Shown in pieces: positions 44,236 through 54,100 of a stretch of DNA of 64,000 nt. The stretch lies in NCBI RefSeq assembly GCF_900100655.1, contig NZ_FNCE01000003.1, positions 152,501-216,500 of the forward strand, read 5' to 3'. Below the pieces are notes generated by a model. It saw only the letters and a list, made by a program, of their open reading frames with translations, was not told the DNA's origin and made no database searches. This stretch comes from Limimonas halophila (lineage in GTDB: Bacteria > Pseudomonadota > Alphaproteobacteria > Kiloniellales > Rhodovibrionaceae). How positions within the stretch are numbered: position 1 is the first letter of the stretch; every line of letters begins with the position of its first letter. A program made the translations under genes and the position numbers.

Positions 44236-46650
44236 TCATCGATGCCGCCGCCGCTCCAGGAGCGCGGCGGCGCAGGCGTCGAGGATGGCCTCGGTGTCGA
44301 TGCGGTAGGCGCTGTGTAGGTCGGACACCGTACCCGATTGGCCGAAGTGCTCCACGCCCAGCGCGTGCACACGGTGACCGCGCACCGAGCCCAGCCACGC
44401 CAGCGCCGCTGGGTGGCCGTCCAGCACGGTGACGAGGCCCGCGTCCGGGGCCAGCGGCGCCAGCAGATCCTCGACGGGGGCCGTGGCGCCGTCGCCCTGC
44501 GTCTGCCGCGCCTTGGTGGCGGCGGTCCAGCCGGCGTTGAGGCGGTCGGCGGAGGTGACGGCGAGCAGCCCGGCGCCCGGCACCTCTTCGGCGATGGTCT
44601 CAAACGCTTCCAGCGCCTGCGGCGCCACCGCGCCCGTGTAGACGATCGCCAACTCCGCTCCCGGCGCCGGTTCGCGCAGCCAGTAGCCGCCCGCGACGAT
44701 GCGGCGCTCCGTGGCCGCGTCGAGCGTGCGATCGGGTTGCTCGACCGGGCGCGTGGACAGGCGCAGGTAGACCGAGCCGCCCTCGACGTCGCGCAGCCAG
44801 TCGGTCGCGGGGGCCGCCGACGCATCGCGCTGGAGGTATTCGAAGCCCCAGCGCAGGATCACCTCCAGCTCGTCCACGAACGCCGGCTCGAAGGCCGCGA
44901 GCCCGTCCTGCGCCATGCCGATCAGCGGCGTGGCGATGGACTGGTGCGCGCCGCCCTCCGGCGCCAGCGTGATGCCCGAGGGCGTCCCCGCCACGATGAA
45001 GCGCGCGTCCTGGTAGCAGGCGTAGTTCAGGGCATCGAGCCCGCGCTTGATGAAGGGGTCGTAGAGCGTCGCCACCGGCAGCAGGCGCGTGCCGAACAGC
45101 CGGTGCGACAGCCCCGCCGCCGCCAGCAGGATGAAGAGGTTGTTCTCCGCGATGCCGAGTTCGAGGTGCTGGCCTTCGGGCGCCATCGCCCACTGGTGCG
45201 CCGAGGCCAGCTTCTGGTCGCGGAAGACGTCGGACCGGCGCTGGCGATCCCAGATGCCGCGCCGGTTCACCCAGCCGCCCAGGTTCGTGGACACCGTGAC
45301 GTCGGGCGAGCACGTCAGGATGCGGTTGGCCAGCTCGCCATCCTCGCGCGCCAGGCCGTCCAGGATCTTGCCGAAGCCTTCCTGGGTGCTCAGGCGCGCG
45401 CCGCTCGGCGCGGGCAGGCGCTCCGGCACCGCCACGGGCGGAGCCGAGCGGTCGCGGCGGCCGTCGCGCGCGAAGGGCACGGCGTCGAGGAAGGCACGAA
45501 GCTCGTCGGCCGGCGTCTCCAAGCCGGCGAAGCGGTCCCATTCGCGCCCGTCGGGCACGCCGTGGCGCTGTTTGAACGCGTCCATCTGCTCCGCGTTCAT
45601 GATGCCGGCGTGGTTGTCCTTGTGCCCGGCGAAGGGGAGGCCGTGGCCCTTGATGGTGTAGGCGATGATGCACTTGGGCCGGTCGTCGTCGATGCCGTGC
45701 AGCGCTTCCAGCACGGTTTCCATGTCGTGCCCGCCCAGGTTGGTCATCAGGGCGTGGAGCTGCTCGTCGTCGTACTGCGCCAGCAGCTCGGCCACGCCCG
45801 GCCGGTCGCCGATGTCGGCGGTGAGCTGCGCCCGCCACGCCGCGCCGCCCTGGAAGACGAGCGCGCTGTAGAGGGCGTTGGAGGCCCGGTCGATCCAGTC
45901 CTTCAGCGCCTCGCCGCCCGGCTGCCGGAAGGCCGCCTCCTGCTGCTTGCCGTACTTGAGCGTGATGACGTCCCAGCCCATGGCCTCGAAGAGGCGGTCG
46001 ATCTGGCCGAACAGCCGGTCGGACACCACGGCGTCCAGGCTCTGGCGGTTGTAGTCGATGATCCACCAGACGTTGCGGACGTCGTGCTTCCAGCCCTCCA
46101 AGAGGGCTTCGGAGACGTTGCCCTCGTCCAGCTCGGCGTCGCCCACCAGCGCAACCATGCGCCCGGGCGGCTCACCATCCGTCAGCCCGCGCAGGCGCAC
46201 GTGGTCCTGGATGAGGCTGGCGAAGGCCGTCATCGCCACGCCCAGCCCGACGGAGCCGGTGGAGATATCGACGTCGTCCGTATCCTTGGTGCGCGAGGGA
46301 TAGGCCTGCGCGCCGCCATAGCCGCGGAAGCGGCGGAGCTGGTCCACGTCCTGCTGGCCGAGCAGGTACTGGATGGCGTGAAAGACGGGGCTGGCGTGCG
46401 GCTTGACGGCAACGCGGTCCTCGGGCCGCAGCACGTCGAAGTAAAGCGCCGTCATCAGCGTCGTCAGCGAGGCGCAGGAGGCCTGGTGCCCGCCGACCTT
46501 CACGCCGTCCGGGTTGTCGCGCAGGTGGTTGGCGTTGTGGATCGTCCACGCCGACAGCCACAGCACCTTGCGCGCCAGCGCGCGCAGGATGGCGAGGTGT
46601 TTTTCGTCAGGCCGGTCGGTGGTGGCCGGCGCCCCGGCTGGCTGGGTCAT
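44236..46650 (-). CDS. AceE-like homodimeric 2-oxoacid dehydrogenase E1 / transketolase-family enzyme
   Basis: 804 residues. Thiamine-pyrophosphate motif GDAELDEGNVSEALLEGW with Asn in NVWWIIDYNRQSLD; AceE-type start GGHQASCASLTTLMTALYF; second half with the pyrimidine domain (ELGIAENNLFILLAAAGLSH and PEGGAHQSI). About 80 residues shorter than E. coli AceE. Alphaproteobacteria normally use the two-chain pyruvate dehydrogenase, so this AceE-type paralogue may act on another 2-oxoacid; no E2 or E3 gene is adjacent. Start ATG 46650 after a region without other support. Confidence 0.85.
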   Translation of the reverse strand: MTQPAGAPATTDRPDEKHLAILRALARKVLWLSAWTIHNANHLRDNPDGVKVGGHQASCASLTTLMTALYFDVLRPEDRVAVKPHASPVFHAIQYLLGQQDVDQLRRFRGYGGAQAYPSRTKDTDDVDISTGSVGLGVAMTAFASLIQDHVRLRGLTDGEPPGRMVALVGDAELDEGNVSEALLEGWKHDVRNVWWIIDYNRQSLDAVVSDRLFGQIDRLFEAMGWDVITLKYGKQQEAAFRQPGGEALKDWIDRASNALYSALVFQGGAAWRAQLTADIGDRPGVAELLAQYDDEQLHALMTNLGGHDMETVLEALHGIDDDRPKCIIAYTIKGHGLPFAGHKDNHAGIMNAEQMDAFKQRHGVPDGREWDRFAGLETPADELRAFLDAVPFARDGRRDRSAPPVAVPERLPAPSGARLSTQEGFGKILDGLAREDGELANRILTCSPDVTVSTNLGGWVNRRGIWDRQRRSDVFRDQKLASAHQWAMAPEGQHLELGIAENNLFILLAAAGLSHRLFGTRLLPVATLYDPFIKRGLDALNYACYQDARFIVAGTPSGITLAPEGGAHQSIATPLIGMAQDGLAAFEPAFVDELEVILRWGFEYLQRDASAAPATDWLRDVEGGSVYLRLSTRPVEQPDRTLDAATERRIVAGGYWLREPAPGAELAIVYTGAVAPQALEAFETIAEEVPGAGLLAVTSADRLNAGWTAATKARQTQGDGATAPVEDLLAPLAPDAGLVTVLDGHPAALAWLGSVRGHRVHALGVEHFGQSGTVSDLHSAYRIDTEAILDACAAALLERRRHR

Positions 46651-46724
46651 GGCGGCGTCGCTCGCCCGAACGGTGAAACATTCGGGCCGAAGGGTAGCGC
46701 GCGGCCGGCGCGCGGACCAGCCGG

Positions 46725-47903
46725 TCAGGTCTCGGCGTGGGGCGGGGTGTCGACGGCGCGGTCCGCCCGCACCGCCGAAGCCGCGAGCACGAGGCCGATC
46801 GCGGCGATCCCCAGCAGCCCGGCCAGCATGGGCGCCCAGCCGAAGCGTTCGAACACCAGCCCCGGCAGGTAGGAGCCGAGCACCCCGCCGCTGTAATACG
46901 AGGCGACGTAGAGCCCGTTCACCAGCCCGCGCGCCTCGCCCGCGCGTTCGTTGACCCAGGACGAGGCGATGGCGTGAACCAGGAACATCCCGAAGCAGAA
47001 GACGAAGATGGCGGCGAAGACGGCGGGCAGCACCCCCACCAGCAGCAGCGGCACCGAGAGCGCATAGATCGCGTAGCCCGCCAGCAGCGTGCGCCCCGGC
47101 GTGCCCACGCGCGCGATCAGGCGCGGCGCGGCCAGGGAGGCGACGATGCCCATGAGGTAGCCGCAGTAGAGCAGCGCGATCCCCTGGTCCGTGGTCGCGG
47201 GGGCCAGCGCTTTCACACGGAACGGCAGGAAGGTCAGCACGCCGACGAAGACGAAGAAGAGGCAGGCGATCGCCAGATAGATGCGCCAGGTGCTCCGCCG
47301 GCGCAGCACGGCGCGCAGGTGCCAGCCGCCGGTGGGCCGCGTCGCGGCGGCGCTGCCCGCGGGGATGCGCCATATGACGGGCAGGCTCGCCAGCAGCGCC
47401 GCACCCACCAGGACGAAGAAGTGCGTCCAGCTCGCGTTCGTCGCCAGCACGCCCGCGAGCAGCCGCCCGCCCAGGCCGCCCGCGACGGTCGTGGCGATGT
47501 AGGCGGACATCACGGCCTGCATGCGCGCGGTGGCCGTGGTTTCCGACAGCGCCGTCATCGTCGCCGTCAGGATCGCCGGCAGCAGCAGCCCCTGGCCCAG
47601 GCGCAGCGTCACGGCGGCGGGGAAGCTGGACGTGGGGAAGCTCTCCACCAGCCCGAAGCCGATGGTGAAGATCCCGAGCCCGGCGACGCTCACCAGCAGC
47701 ACGGTGCGTGCGCTCACCCGCGCCAGGACGGCGCCGTAGGCGACGGGCGCCACCGCCAGCGGCACCAGCGTCGCCGTCATGATCAGCGCCGCGCGCGAAT
47801 GCGTGACGGCGAACACCTCCGCCAGGCGCGGCAGCAGCGGTTGCGGCCCGTAGAGGACGAAGAAGGCGAACAGCGGGACGAGGAGCTTGGACGAATAGGC
47901 CAC
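46725..47903 (-). CDS. MFS transporter (YnfM-like)
   Basis: 392 residues, 12 helices. Loop 2-3 motif GAVLARVSARTVLL, and the second half begins near RRRSTWRIYLAIACLFFVF. It resembles the YnfM/arabinose-efflux group. Substrate unknown. The start is GTG 47903. It follows livF by 46 bp on the same strand, so it may be the last gene of the Liv operon and export or import a related compound. Confidence 0.85.
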   Translation of the reverse strand: MAYSSKLLVPLFAFFVLYGPQPLLPRLAEVFAVTHSRAALIMTATLVPLAVAPVAYGAVLARVSARTVLLVSVAGLGIFTIGFGLVESFPTSSFPAAVTLRLGQGLLLPAILTATMTALSETTATARMQAVMSAYIATTVAGGLGGRLLAGVLATNASWTHFFVLVGAALLASLPVIWRIPAGSAAATRPTGGWHLRAVLRRRSTWRIYLAIACLFFVFVGVLTFLPFRVKALAPATTDQGIALLYCGYLMGIVASLAAPRLIARVGTPGRTLLAGYAIYALSVPLLLVGVLPAVFAAIFVFCFGMFLVHAIASSWVNERAGEARGLVNGLYVASYYSGGVLGSYLPGLVFERFGWAPMLAGLLGIAAIGLVLAASAVRADRAVDTPPHAET

Positions 47904-47949
47904 GGGCCGATCCCGTCGCGGACGGCGCGCGGCGTCAATCCCGGGCGCG

Positions 47950-48650
47950 TCAGGCCACCGAGAGGTAGCGGTCCTGAAGCTCGGGGTTGGCCTGCAGCTC
48001 CGCCGTGGTGCCGGCGTAGACCACGTGGCCCTTTTCCAGGATGTAGCAGCGGCTGGCGTGCTGAAAGGCGAAGGGCAGGTTCTGGTCGGTGAAGAGAACC
48101 GTGGTGTGGCCCGCCAGCTCGTCGATCAGGGCGCCGATCTGGTGGACGATCACGGGCGCCAGCCCCTCGCTGGGCTCGTCCAGCAGAAGCAGCACGGGCT
48201 GGCCCACGAGCGCGCGGGCGATCGCCAGGATCTGCTGCTGCCCGCCGGAGAGCGTCTTGCCGGGCTGGTCGCGGATTTCCGCCAGCATGGAGAAGCTGTC
48301 GAAGATGCCCTCGACGGTCCAGCTTTCGGCGCGCTCGCGGCCCCGGTAGCGCGACACCTCCAGGTTCTCCGCCACGGTGAGGTCGGGGAAGATGCGCCGG
48401 TCCTCGGGCACGAGGCAGAGGCCGCGCCGCGTGATCTCGTGCGCGGGCAGCCCCGTGATGTCGTGGCCCCGGAAGTGCACCGAGCCGCGGCGCGGCGGCA
48501 CGATGCCGACCAGCGAGGACAGCGTCGTCGTCTTGCCCGCGCCGTTGCGGCCGAGCAGGCACACGGTTTCGCCTTCCCGGACGGACAGGCTGACGCCGTG
48601 AAGGGCGTGGCTCTCGCCGTAGAAGGTGTGAAGCTCGCTCGCGTCCAGCA

Positions 48651-48651
<1 letters not shown>
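47950..48651 (-). CDS. livF: Branched-chain-type ABC ATPase LivF
   Basis: 233 residues. Walker A GRNGAGKTTTLS, signature LSGGQQQILAIARAL, Walker B LLLLDEPSEGLAP. LivF-type length, VPEDRRIFPDLTVAENL. It works with LivG on the LivHM permease at the inner membrane. Its start shares bases with the livG stop. Confidence 0.95.
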
Positions 48652-49421
<770 letters not shown>

Positions 49422-49426
49422 GACCG

Positions 49427-50371
49427 TCACCGCCGCCTTGCCAGCCGGTCCACCGCGGTTCCGAACAGGCCGCGGCGCAGGTAGATCACCATCGCCGCCA
49501 GCACGACGCCCAGGAAGAACATCCAGCGGTCGGTGTAGCTGGTCAGCCAGGTTTCCAGCAGGATGAAGATGCCCGAGCCGACGAAGGGGCCCAGGAAGGT
49601 GCTGGAGCCGCCCAGGATGCTCATCAGCACCGGCTCGGCGGACTGCGACCAGTGCACCATGTCCGGCGAGGCCACGCGTGTGAAGGGCGCGAACAGCCCG
49701 CCCGCGAGGCCGGAGAAGGCGCCCGAGATGCCGAAGCTGTACAGCCGGTAGCGCCGCACCGGGATGCCCGTGAAGGCGACGCGCTCCAGGTTTTCCGCCA
49801 TGGCGCGCAGGATCAGCCCGAACGGCGACACCGTGATGAGGTAGAGCAGGGCGGCGGCCAGCACCACGACGACGAGCGTGACGTGGTAGTACACCGCCGG
49901 GTCGGCGAGCGTCAGGTCGAGGCCGACCCCGAATTCGCCCAGGCGGAAGCCCGTGATGCCGTCGGAGCCGTTCGTCACCGAGCGCCATTGCTGGGCGATC
50001 GAGAACACCATCATCCCGAACGCCAGCGTCAGCATGGTGAAGTACACCTCGGTCAGGCGCACGCAGAACACCCCGATCGCCAGCGCCAGCACGCCGCCCG
50101 CCGCCGTGGCCGCCAGCAGCGCCAGGATCAGCGGCGTCTGCAGATGCAGCAACAGCATCGCCGAAGCGTAGCAGCCGATGCCGAAGAAGGCCGCGTGGCC
50201 CAGGCTGAGCATGCCGGTGTAGCCGAAGACGAGGTTGAACCCGGCCGCGAACAGCCCGAGCACCAGCACCTCGGTCGCGACGAAGACGTAGAAGTAGGGG
50301 GCCCACGCCGGCAGGAACCACAGGCCGACCAGCAGCCCCGCCAGCAGTCCCGGCGCGATCAGCGTTCGCAT
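49427..50371 (-). CDS. livM: Branched-chain-type ABC permease LivM
   Basis: 314 residues, about nine helices, with the LivM motif FGYTGMLSLGHAAFFGIGCYASA and the ATPase-coupling loop SPFGLILRAMAENLERVAFTGIPV. A GTG at 50377 two codons upstream overlaps the livH stop (GTGA) and is a possible start. Confidence 0.95.
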   Translation of the reverse strand: MRTLIAPGLLAGLLVGLWFLPAWAPYFYVFVATEVLVLGLFAAGFNLVFGYTGMLSLGHAAFFGIGCYASAMLLLHLQTPLILALLAATAAGGVLALAIGVFCVRLTEVYFTMLTLAFGMMVFSIAQQWRSVTNGSDGITGFRLGEFGVGLDLTLADPAVYYHVTLVVVVLAAALLYLITVSPFGLILRAMAENLERVAFTGIPVRRYRLYSFGISGAFSGLAGGLFAPFTRVASPDMVHWSQSAEPVLMSILGGSSTFLGPFVGSGIFILLETWLTSYTDRWMFFLGVVLAAMVIYLRRGLFGTAVDRLARRR

Positions 50372-50373
50372 GC

Positions 50374-51240
50374 TCACGCCGCCGCCCTCCGCATCAGGCC
50401 CTGCGGTTTGACGAGCAGCACCAGCGCCATGCCGATGTAGGGAAGCACCATGTTCAGCTCGGGCAGGAAGCGCGAGCCGAAGCCGTGGATCAGCCCCAGG
50501 ATCAGCGCGCCCAGGAAGGCGCCGGGAAAGCTGCCCAGGCCGCCGATCACGACGACGATGAAGGATTCCACGATGATGTTGGCCCCGATGGACGGGCCGA
50601 TGGCGCGCAGGGGCGCGGCCACCACGCCGCCGAGCGCCGCGATCCCCGCGCCCAGCGCGAACACGGCCGTGAAGACGCGCGGCACGTCGATGCCCACCAG
50701 CCGTGCCATCTTGCGGTCGCTGGCCGCCGCGCGCATCACCCAGCCGGCCCGGGTCCGCGCGAAGAAGAGCCACAGCCCCGTGCCCACGAGCGCGCCCACG
50801 AGCAGCACGAAGAGGCTGTAGCTCGGGTGCTGTGCCCCCAGCACCGTGAAGGTGCCGTTGAGGCCGGCGGGCGGCTCGACGACGTGGATGCTCGTGCCCC
50901 AGATCCAGCGCACTGCCTCGTCGATGATCAGCAGCAGCGCGAAGGTCAGCAGCAGGCTGTCGGTGATGGGGCGGTCGTAGATGTGGCGCAGCATGACGCG
51001 CTCCACGCCGACCGCCAGCGCCGCGACCACCAGCGGCACCACCGGCAGCGCCAACCAGAACGGCAGGTCCAGCAGGCCCACGACCGTATAGGCCCCGTAG
51101 GCGCCCAGCATGTAGAGCGCCCCGTGGGCGAAGTTGATGACGTTGAGGACGCCGAAGATGATGTTCAGCCCGACCGCGATGACGAAGAGCAGGATGCCCA
51201 GGTCGAGACTGTTCAACAGGGCGGCGACGATCGTGTCCAC
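50374..51240 (-). CDS. livH: Branched-chain-type ABC permease LivH
   Basis: 288 residues, about eight helices. LivH motifs GLNIIFGVLNVINFAHGALYMLGAY and the EAA-like loop RAGWVMRAAASDRKMARLVGIDV. GTG start at 51240, 91 bp after the binding-protein stop. The later motif GLGSFPGAFLGALILG is typical. Confidence 0.95.
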   Translation of the reverse strand: MDTIVAALLNSLDLGILLFVIAVGLNIIFGVLNVINFAHGALYMLGAYGAYTVVGLLDLPFWLALPVVPLVVAALAVGVERVMLRHIYDRPITDSLLLTFALLLIIDEAVRWIWGTSIHVVEPPAGLNGTFTVLGAQHPSYSLFVLLVGALVGTGLWLFFARTRAGWVMRAAASDRKMARLVGIDVPRVFTAVFALGAGIAALGGVVAAPLRAIGPSIGANIIVESFIVVVIGGLGSFPGAFLGALILGLIHGFGSRFLPELNMVLPYIGMALVLLVKPQGLMRRAAA

Positions 51241-51330
51241 GGTTGGCTCGATCCGTCCGGATGGTCGTGGGAAGAGCGCCGCCGGGCGGGGTTTACGGCC
51301 CGCCGCCCGGCGGCGCGACGTCGATGGTGT

Positions 51331-52548
51331 TTAACCGTCGAGCTTGCAGCCCGTCTCGGCGACCGGCGGCGTCACCGTCTTGCCGTCGAACTCCCGCACG
51401 TTCTCCAGCGTGCGGATGCCCTCGGCCATCTCCTCGGCCGTCGTGCCGTAGACCGGCCCGACGACGCCCTGGTGGTCACCCTTCCGCAGGTGGATCTTGC
51501 CGATGGGTGCGTCGAAGGTCAGGCCGGAGAGCGCGTCGCGCACGGCGGCCTTGTCCACCGAGCCGGCCTTCTCGATCGCCGCCTTGTAGGCGTGCACGGC
51601 GGCGTAGGCGTTCTGGGCGTTGTAGCTCGGCATCTTGCCGTAGCGCTCCTTGAACGCCTTCACGAAGGTGTCGTTGGCCGCGTTGTCCGGGGCGGCGAAC
51701 CAGTAGCGCGTGCCCACGTGGACGCCCGGCGGCATCTGCTCACCCAGCGCGTCCAGCACCTCGGTGGCCGCGCCCAGCGACATCACGACCTCGAAGTCCT
51801 GCTCGAAGAAGCCGAGGTCCTGCGCCTGGCGCACGAAGTTGACCAGATCGCCGCCCCACAGCGAGATGAAGACGCCGTCGGGGTTCTGGTCCATGACGGT
51901 GTTGATGAAGGGCGTGAAGTCCTCCGTGCCGAAGGCGGGGAAGGACGGGGAATCCGAGAATTCGGCGTCCGGGTTCTCCGCGCTCAGGTACTGCTGGAAG
52001 AACTCCCAGCTCTGGTGGCCAAAGGCGTAGTCCGGGCCCACGGTCGTCCAGGTCTCCGCGCCCGTCTCGGCGGCCGTGATGGCCGCGCCCTTGACGTTCT
52101 GGTTGATGTTCACGCTGACGCGGTAGGTCCACTCGTTGCAGAGCTTGCCCGTGACGTCGGGCGTGGCCGCGTGCGTGATGACGAAGGGCGTCTGCACCTC
52201 GGGAACCACCGGCACCACGCCCGTGGCGACGCCGCTGGAGTCCAGGCCCATCAGCAGGTCCACGCCGTCCTGGTAGACCAGCTTGCGCATGGCCTGGATG
52301 GCGGTTTTCGCCTCGATCTGGCTGTCCTCGTAGGTGATTTCCAGCTCGCGGCCGAGCACGCCGCCGTTTTCGTTGATGCGGTCGATGGCGAGGTCGGCGC
52401 CGTCTTGCGCGAACTCCCCGTAGGTCGAGGCGGCGCCGGACAGGATGTAGATGGCGCCCAACTCGATGGGATCGTCCTGCGCCTGCGCCGCGTGCGCCAC
52501 GCCGGCCGCGAGCGCGGCAACCCCGAGCGTTTTGAGATGGCGATGCAT
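51331..52548 (-). CDS. Liv-type ABC transporter substrate-binding protein
   Basis: 405 residues with a signal peptide (MHRHLKTLGVAALAAGVAHA, cleaved near AQA-QDD). Periplasmic type 1 fold: IELGAIYILSGAASTYG, GGVLGRELEITYEDSQ, then TWTTVGPDYAFGHQSW and PSYNAQNAYAAVHAY. It belongs to the amide/urea/branched-chain group whose ligand cannot be told by eye. The ATP-grasp gene lies 103 bp upstream on the same strand. It initiates the Liv operon after ATG 52548. Confidence 0.92.
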   Translation of the reverse strand: MHRHLKTLGVAALAAGVAHAAQAQDDPIELGAIYILSGAASTYGEFAQDGADLAIDRINENGGVLGRELEITYEDSQIEAKTAIQAMRKLVYQDGVDLLMGLDSSGVATGVVPVVPEVQTPFVITHAATPDVTGKLCNEWTYRVSVNINQNVKGAAITAAETGAETWTTVGPDYAFGHQSWEFFQQYLSAENPDAEFSDSPSFPAFGTEDFTPFINTVMDQNPDGVFISLWGGDLVNFVRQAQDLGFFEQDFEVVMSLGAATEVLDALGEQMPPGVHVGTRYWFAAPDNAANDTFVKAFKERYGKMPSYNAQNAYAAVHAYKAAIEKAGSVDKAAVRDALSGLTFDAPIGKIHLRKGDHQGVVGPVYGTTAEEMAEGIRTLENVREFDGKTVTPPVAETGCKLDG

Positions 52549-52651
52549 GGGTCCTGACCCTCCCAGCGGTCGGTTATCTTTGTCCGTAGCCTGCCGCCAA
52601 GGGCGTCGGCGTGCAAACCTCGAACGCAAATAACCCCAATGGATAATCGCC

Positions 52652-53995
52652 TCACGCGTGGGGCGGGTCGCCTCCCCCGGGGTGAGCCGGCGCGTTGGAT
52701 GCGATTTCGTCGAACGCGAAGGGCAGGCCGTCCAGCACGGCGCGGTATTTGGCGAGCAGCTCGGCGCGCGAGTGCGCGCCCAGCCAGATCCAGGCGACGG
52801 CGTAGCTGTAGCTGTCCTGCTCGGGCAGCTCGGACAGGCGCATGCGCTCGCGCACCTGCACCGCCACGAGGGTGCCGGGCACCCGCGCGCGCACCGCGTC
52901 GATCTCCGCCTGCGTGGGCACGCGCGTGACCGTGGCGTCGGCGACGAAGACGCGGTGGAAGACCTTGGCGGCGAGCGTGTAGGCGCCCTCGCGCCACGGC
53001 ATGCGCGGCTTCATGCCGAGCGCCAGGTCGATCGCGACCTGCTGGTTGCTGACGCCGTCCACCTTCTCGAAGAGGTCGCAGTGGGATTCCGAGATGCGCG
53101 GGTTGATTTCCAGCAGCCAGATGCGGTCCAGCGCCTCGTCCCAGAAGAACTCGATGTTGAAGGGGGCGTTGTCGACGTCCGTGCGGCGCATGACCGTCGC
53201 CGCAAGCTCGCGCATGCGTTGCTGCACGCGCTCGGGCAGCGTGGAGGGGTAGTCGTAGCGGAAGAAGCTGATGACGTGGGGATAGCGCACGGAATCCACG
53301 ATGCCGTAGACCGTCACCTCGCCGTCGTGGACGTAGCCCTCCACCGTGCATTGGTGGCCGCCGATGATGGATTCCGCCAGGCAGTGATGGCCGTTCACGC
53401 GTCGCACCGCGTCCGGCAGCTCGGCGTGATCGAGGATGCGGTTGAAGGGCGCCGAGACCACTTCGTTTTCGGCGCGCAGCCGCTCCGCGGCGGCGGCAAA
53501 ATCCTCGGGCGTGTCGATGCGGAAGCCCAGCCGTGCGCCCGAGGACTTGATCGGCTTGACGAAGAAGGGAAAGCCGATGCCGGCGGCGCCGATGCGGCCC
53601 AGCGCCTCCGGGTCGAAGGGATCGAAGGCCGTGAAGGCCGGGACGTTGTCGGGGATGACCTCGCGCTGAACGAGCCGGCTCCAGTACTTGTGCTCGCACA
53701 TCAGCAGGCTTTCCAGGGTCGGCGTGCGCGTGCCGAAGCGTGCGCACAGAAGCGGCAGCATCGTCGACACCGGGAAGTCCATGTAGCCGACGATGGCGTC
53801 CACCCCGCCGTCGATGGCCCGGATCTCGGTCTCCGCCTTCGCGAGCGCGGCCGCCAGGTCGAACCCCGCCACGTCGTAGACCAGCTCGTCCGGGTCGAGA
53901 ATGCCGTGGAAGGTGATTGCCTCGGCGCCGCGCAGCGCCTCCAGCTTGGCGCGGTTGAAGGCGTTGAGGCCGATCACGGCCACGGTGCGTGTCAT
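52652..53995 (-). CDS. ATP-grasp carboxylate-amine ligase-like protein
   Basis: 447 residues. N-terminal Rossmann-like region, then the ATP-grasp fold: FPFFVKPIKSSGARLGFRI (ATP-binding Lys), AESIIGGHQCTVEGYVHDG and the metal-site NIEFFWDEALDRIWLLEINPRISESH. Such enzymes join a carboxylate to an amine or thiol through an acyl phosphate. The product is unknown. Its place ahead of a Liv-type importer suggests it modifies, or its substrate is, an imported amino acid or peptide. ATG 53995; it diverges from the MATE gene. Confidence 0.88.
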   Translation of the reverse strand: MTRTVAVIGLNAFNRAKLEALRGAEAITFHGILDPDELVYDVAGFDLAAALAKAETEIRAIDGGVDAIVGYMDFPVSTMLPLLCARFGTRTPTLESLLMCEHKYWSRLVQREVIPDNVPAFTAFDPFDPEALGRIGAAGIGFPFFVKPIKSSGARLGFRIDTPEDFAAAAERLRAENEVVSAPFNRILDHAELPDAVRRVNGHHCLAESIIGGHQCTVEGYVHDGEVTVYGIVDSVRYPHVISFFRYDYPSTLPERVQQRMRELAATVMRRTDVDNAPFNIEFFWDEALDRIWLLEINPRISESHCDLFEKVDGVSNQQVAIDLALGMKPRMPWREGAYTLAAKVFHRVFVADATVTRVPTQAEIDAVRARVPGTLVAVQVRERMRLSELPEQDSYSYAVAWIWLGAHSRAELLAKYRAVLDGLPFAFDEIASNAPAHPGGGDPPHA

Positions 53996-54100
53996 GGCGT
54001 TCTCCGGGGGTGCGGGGATCGCGCGGGCGTGACGGGCGACCGCGCGACTGACCTGTGATATGGGCGCCGCCGTCGAAGCCGTGTCCACGCCGCAGGTGCC

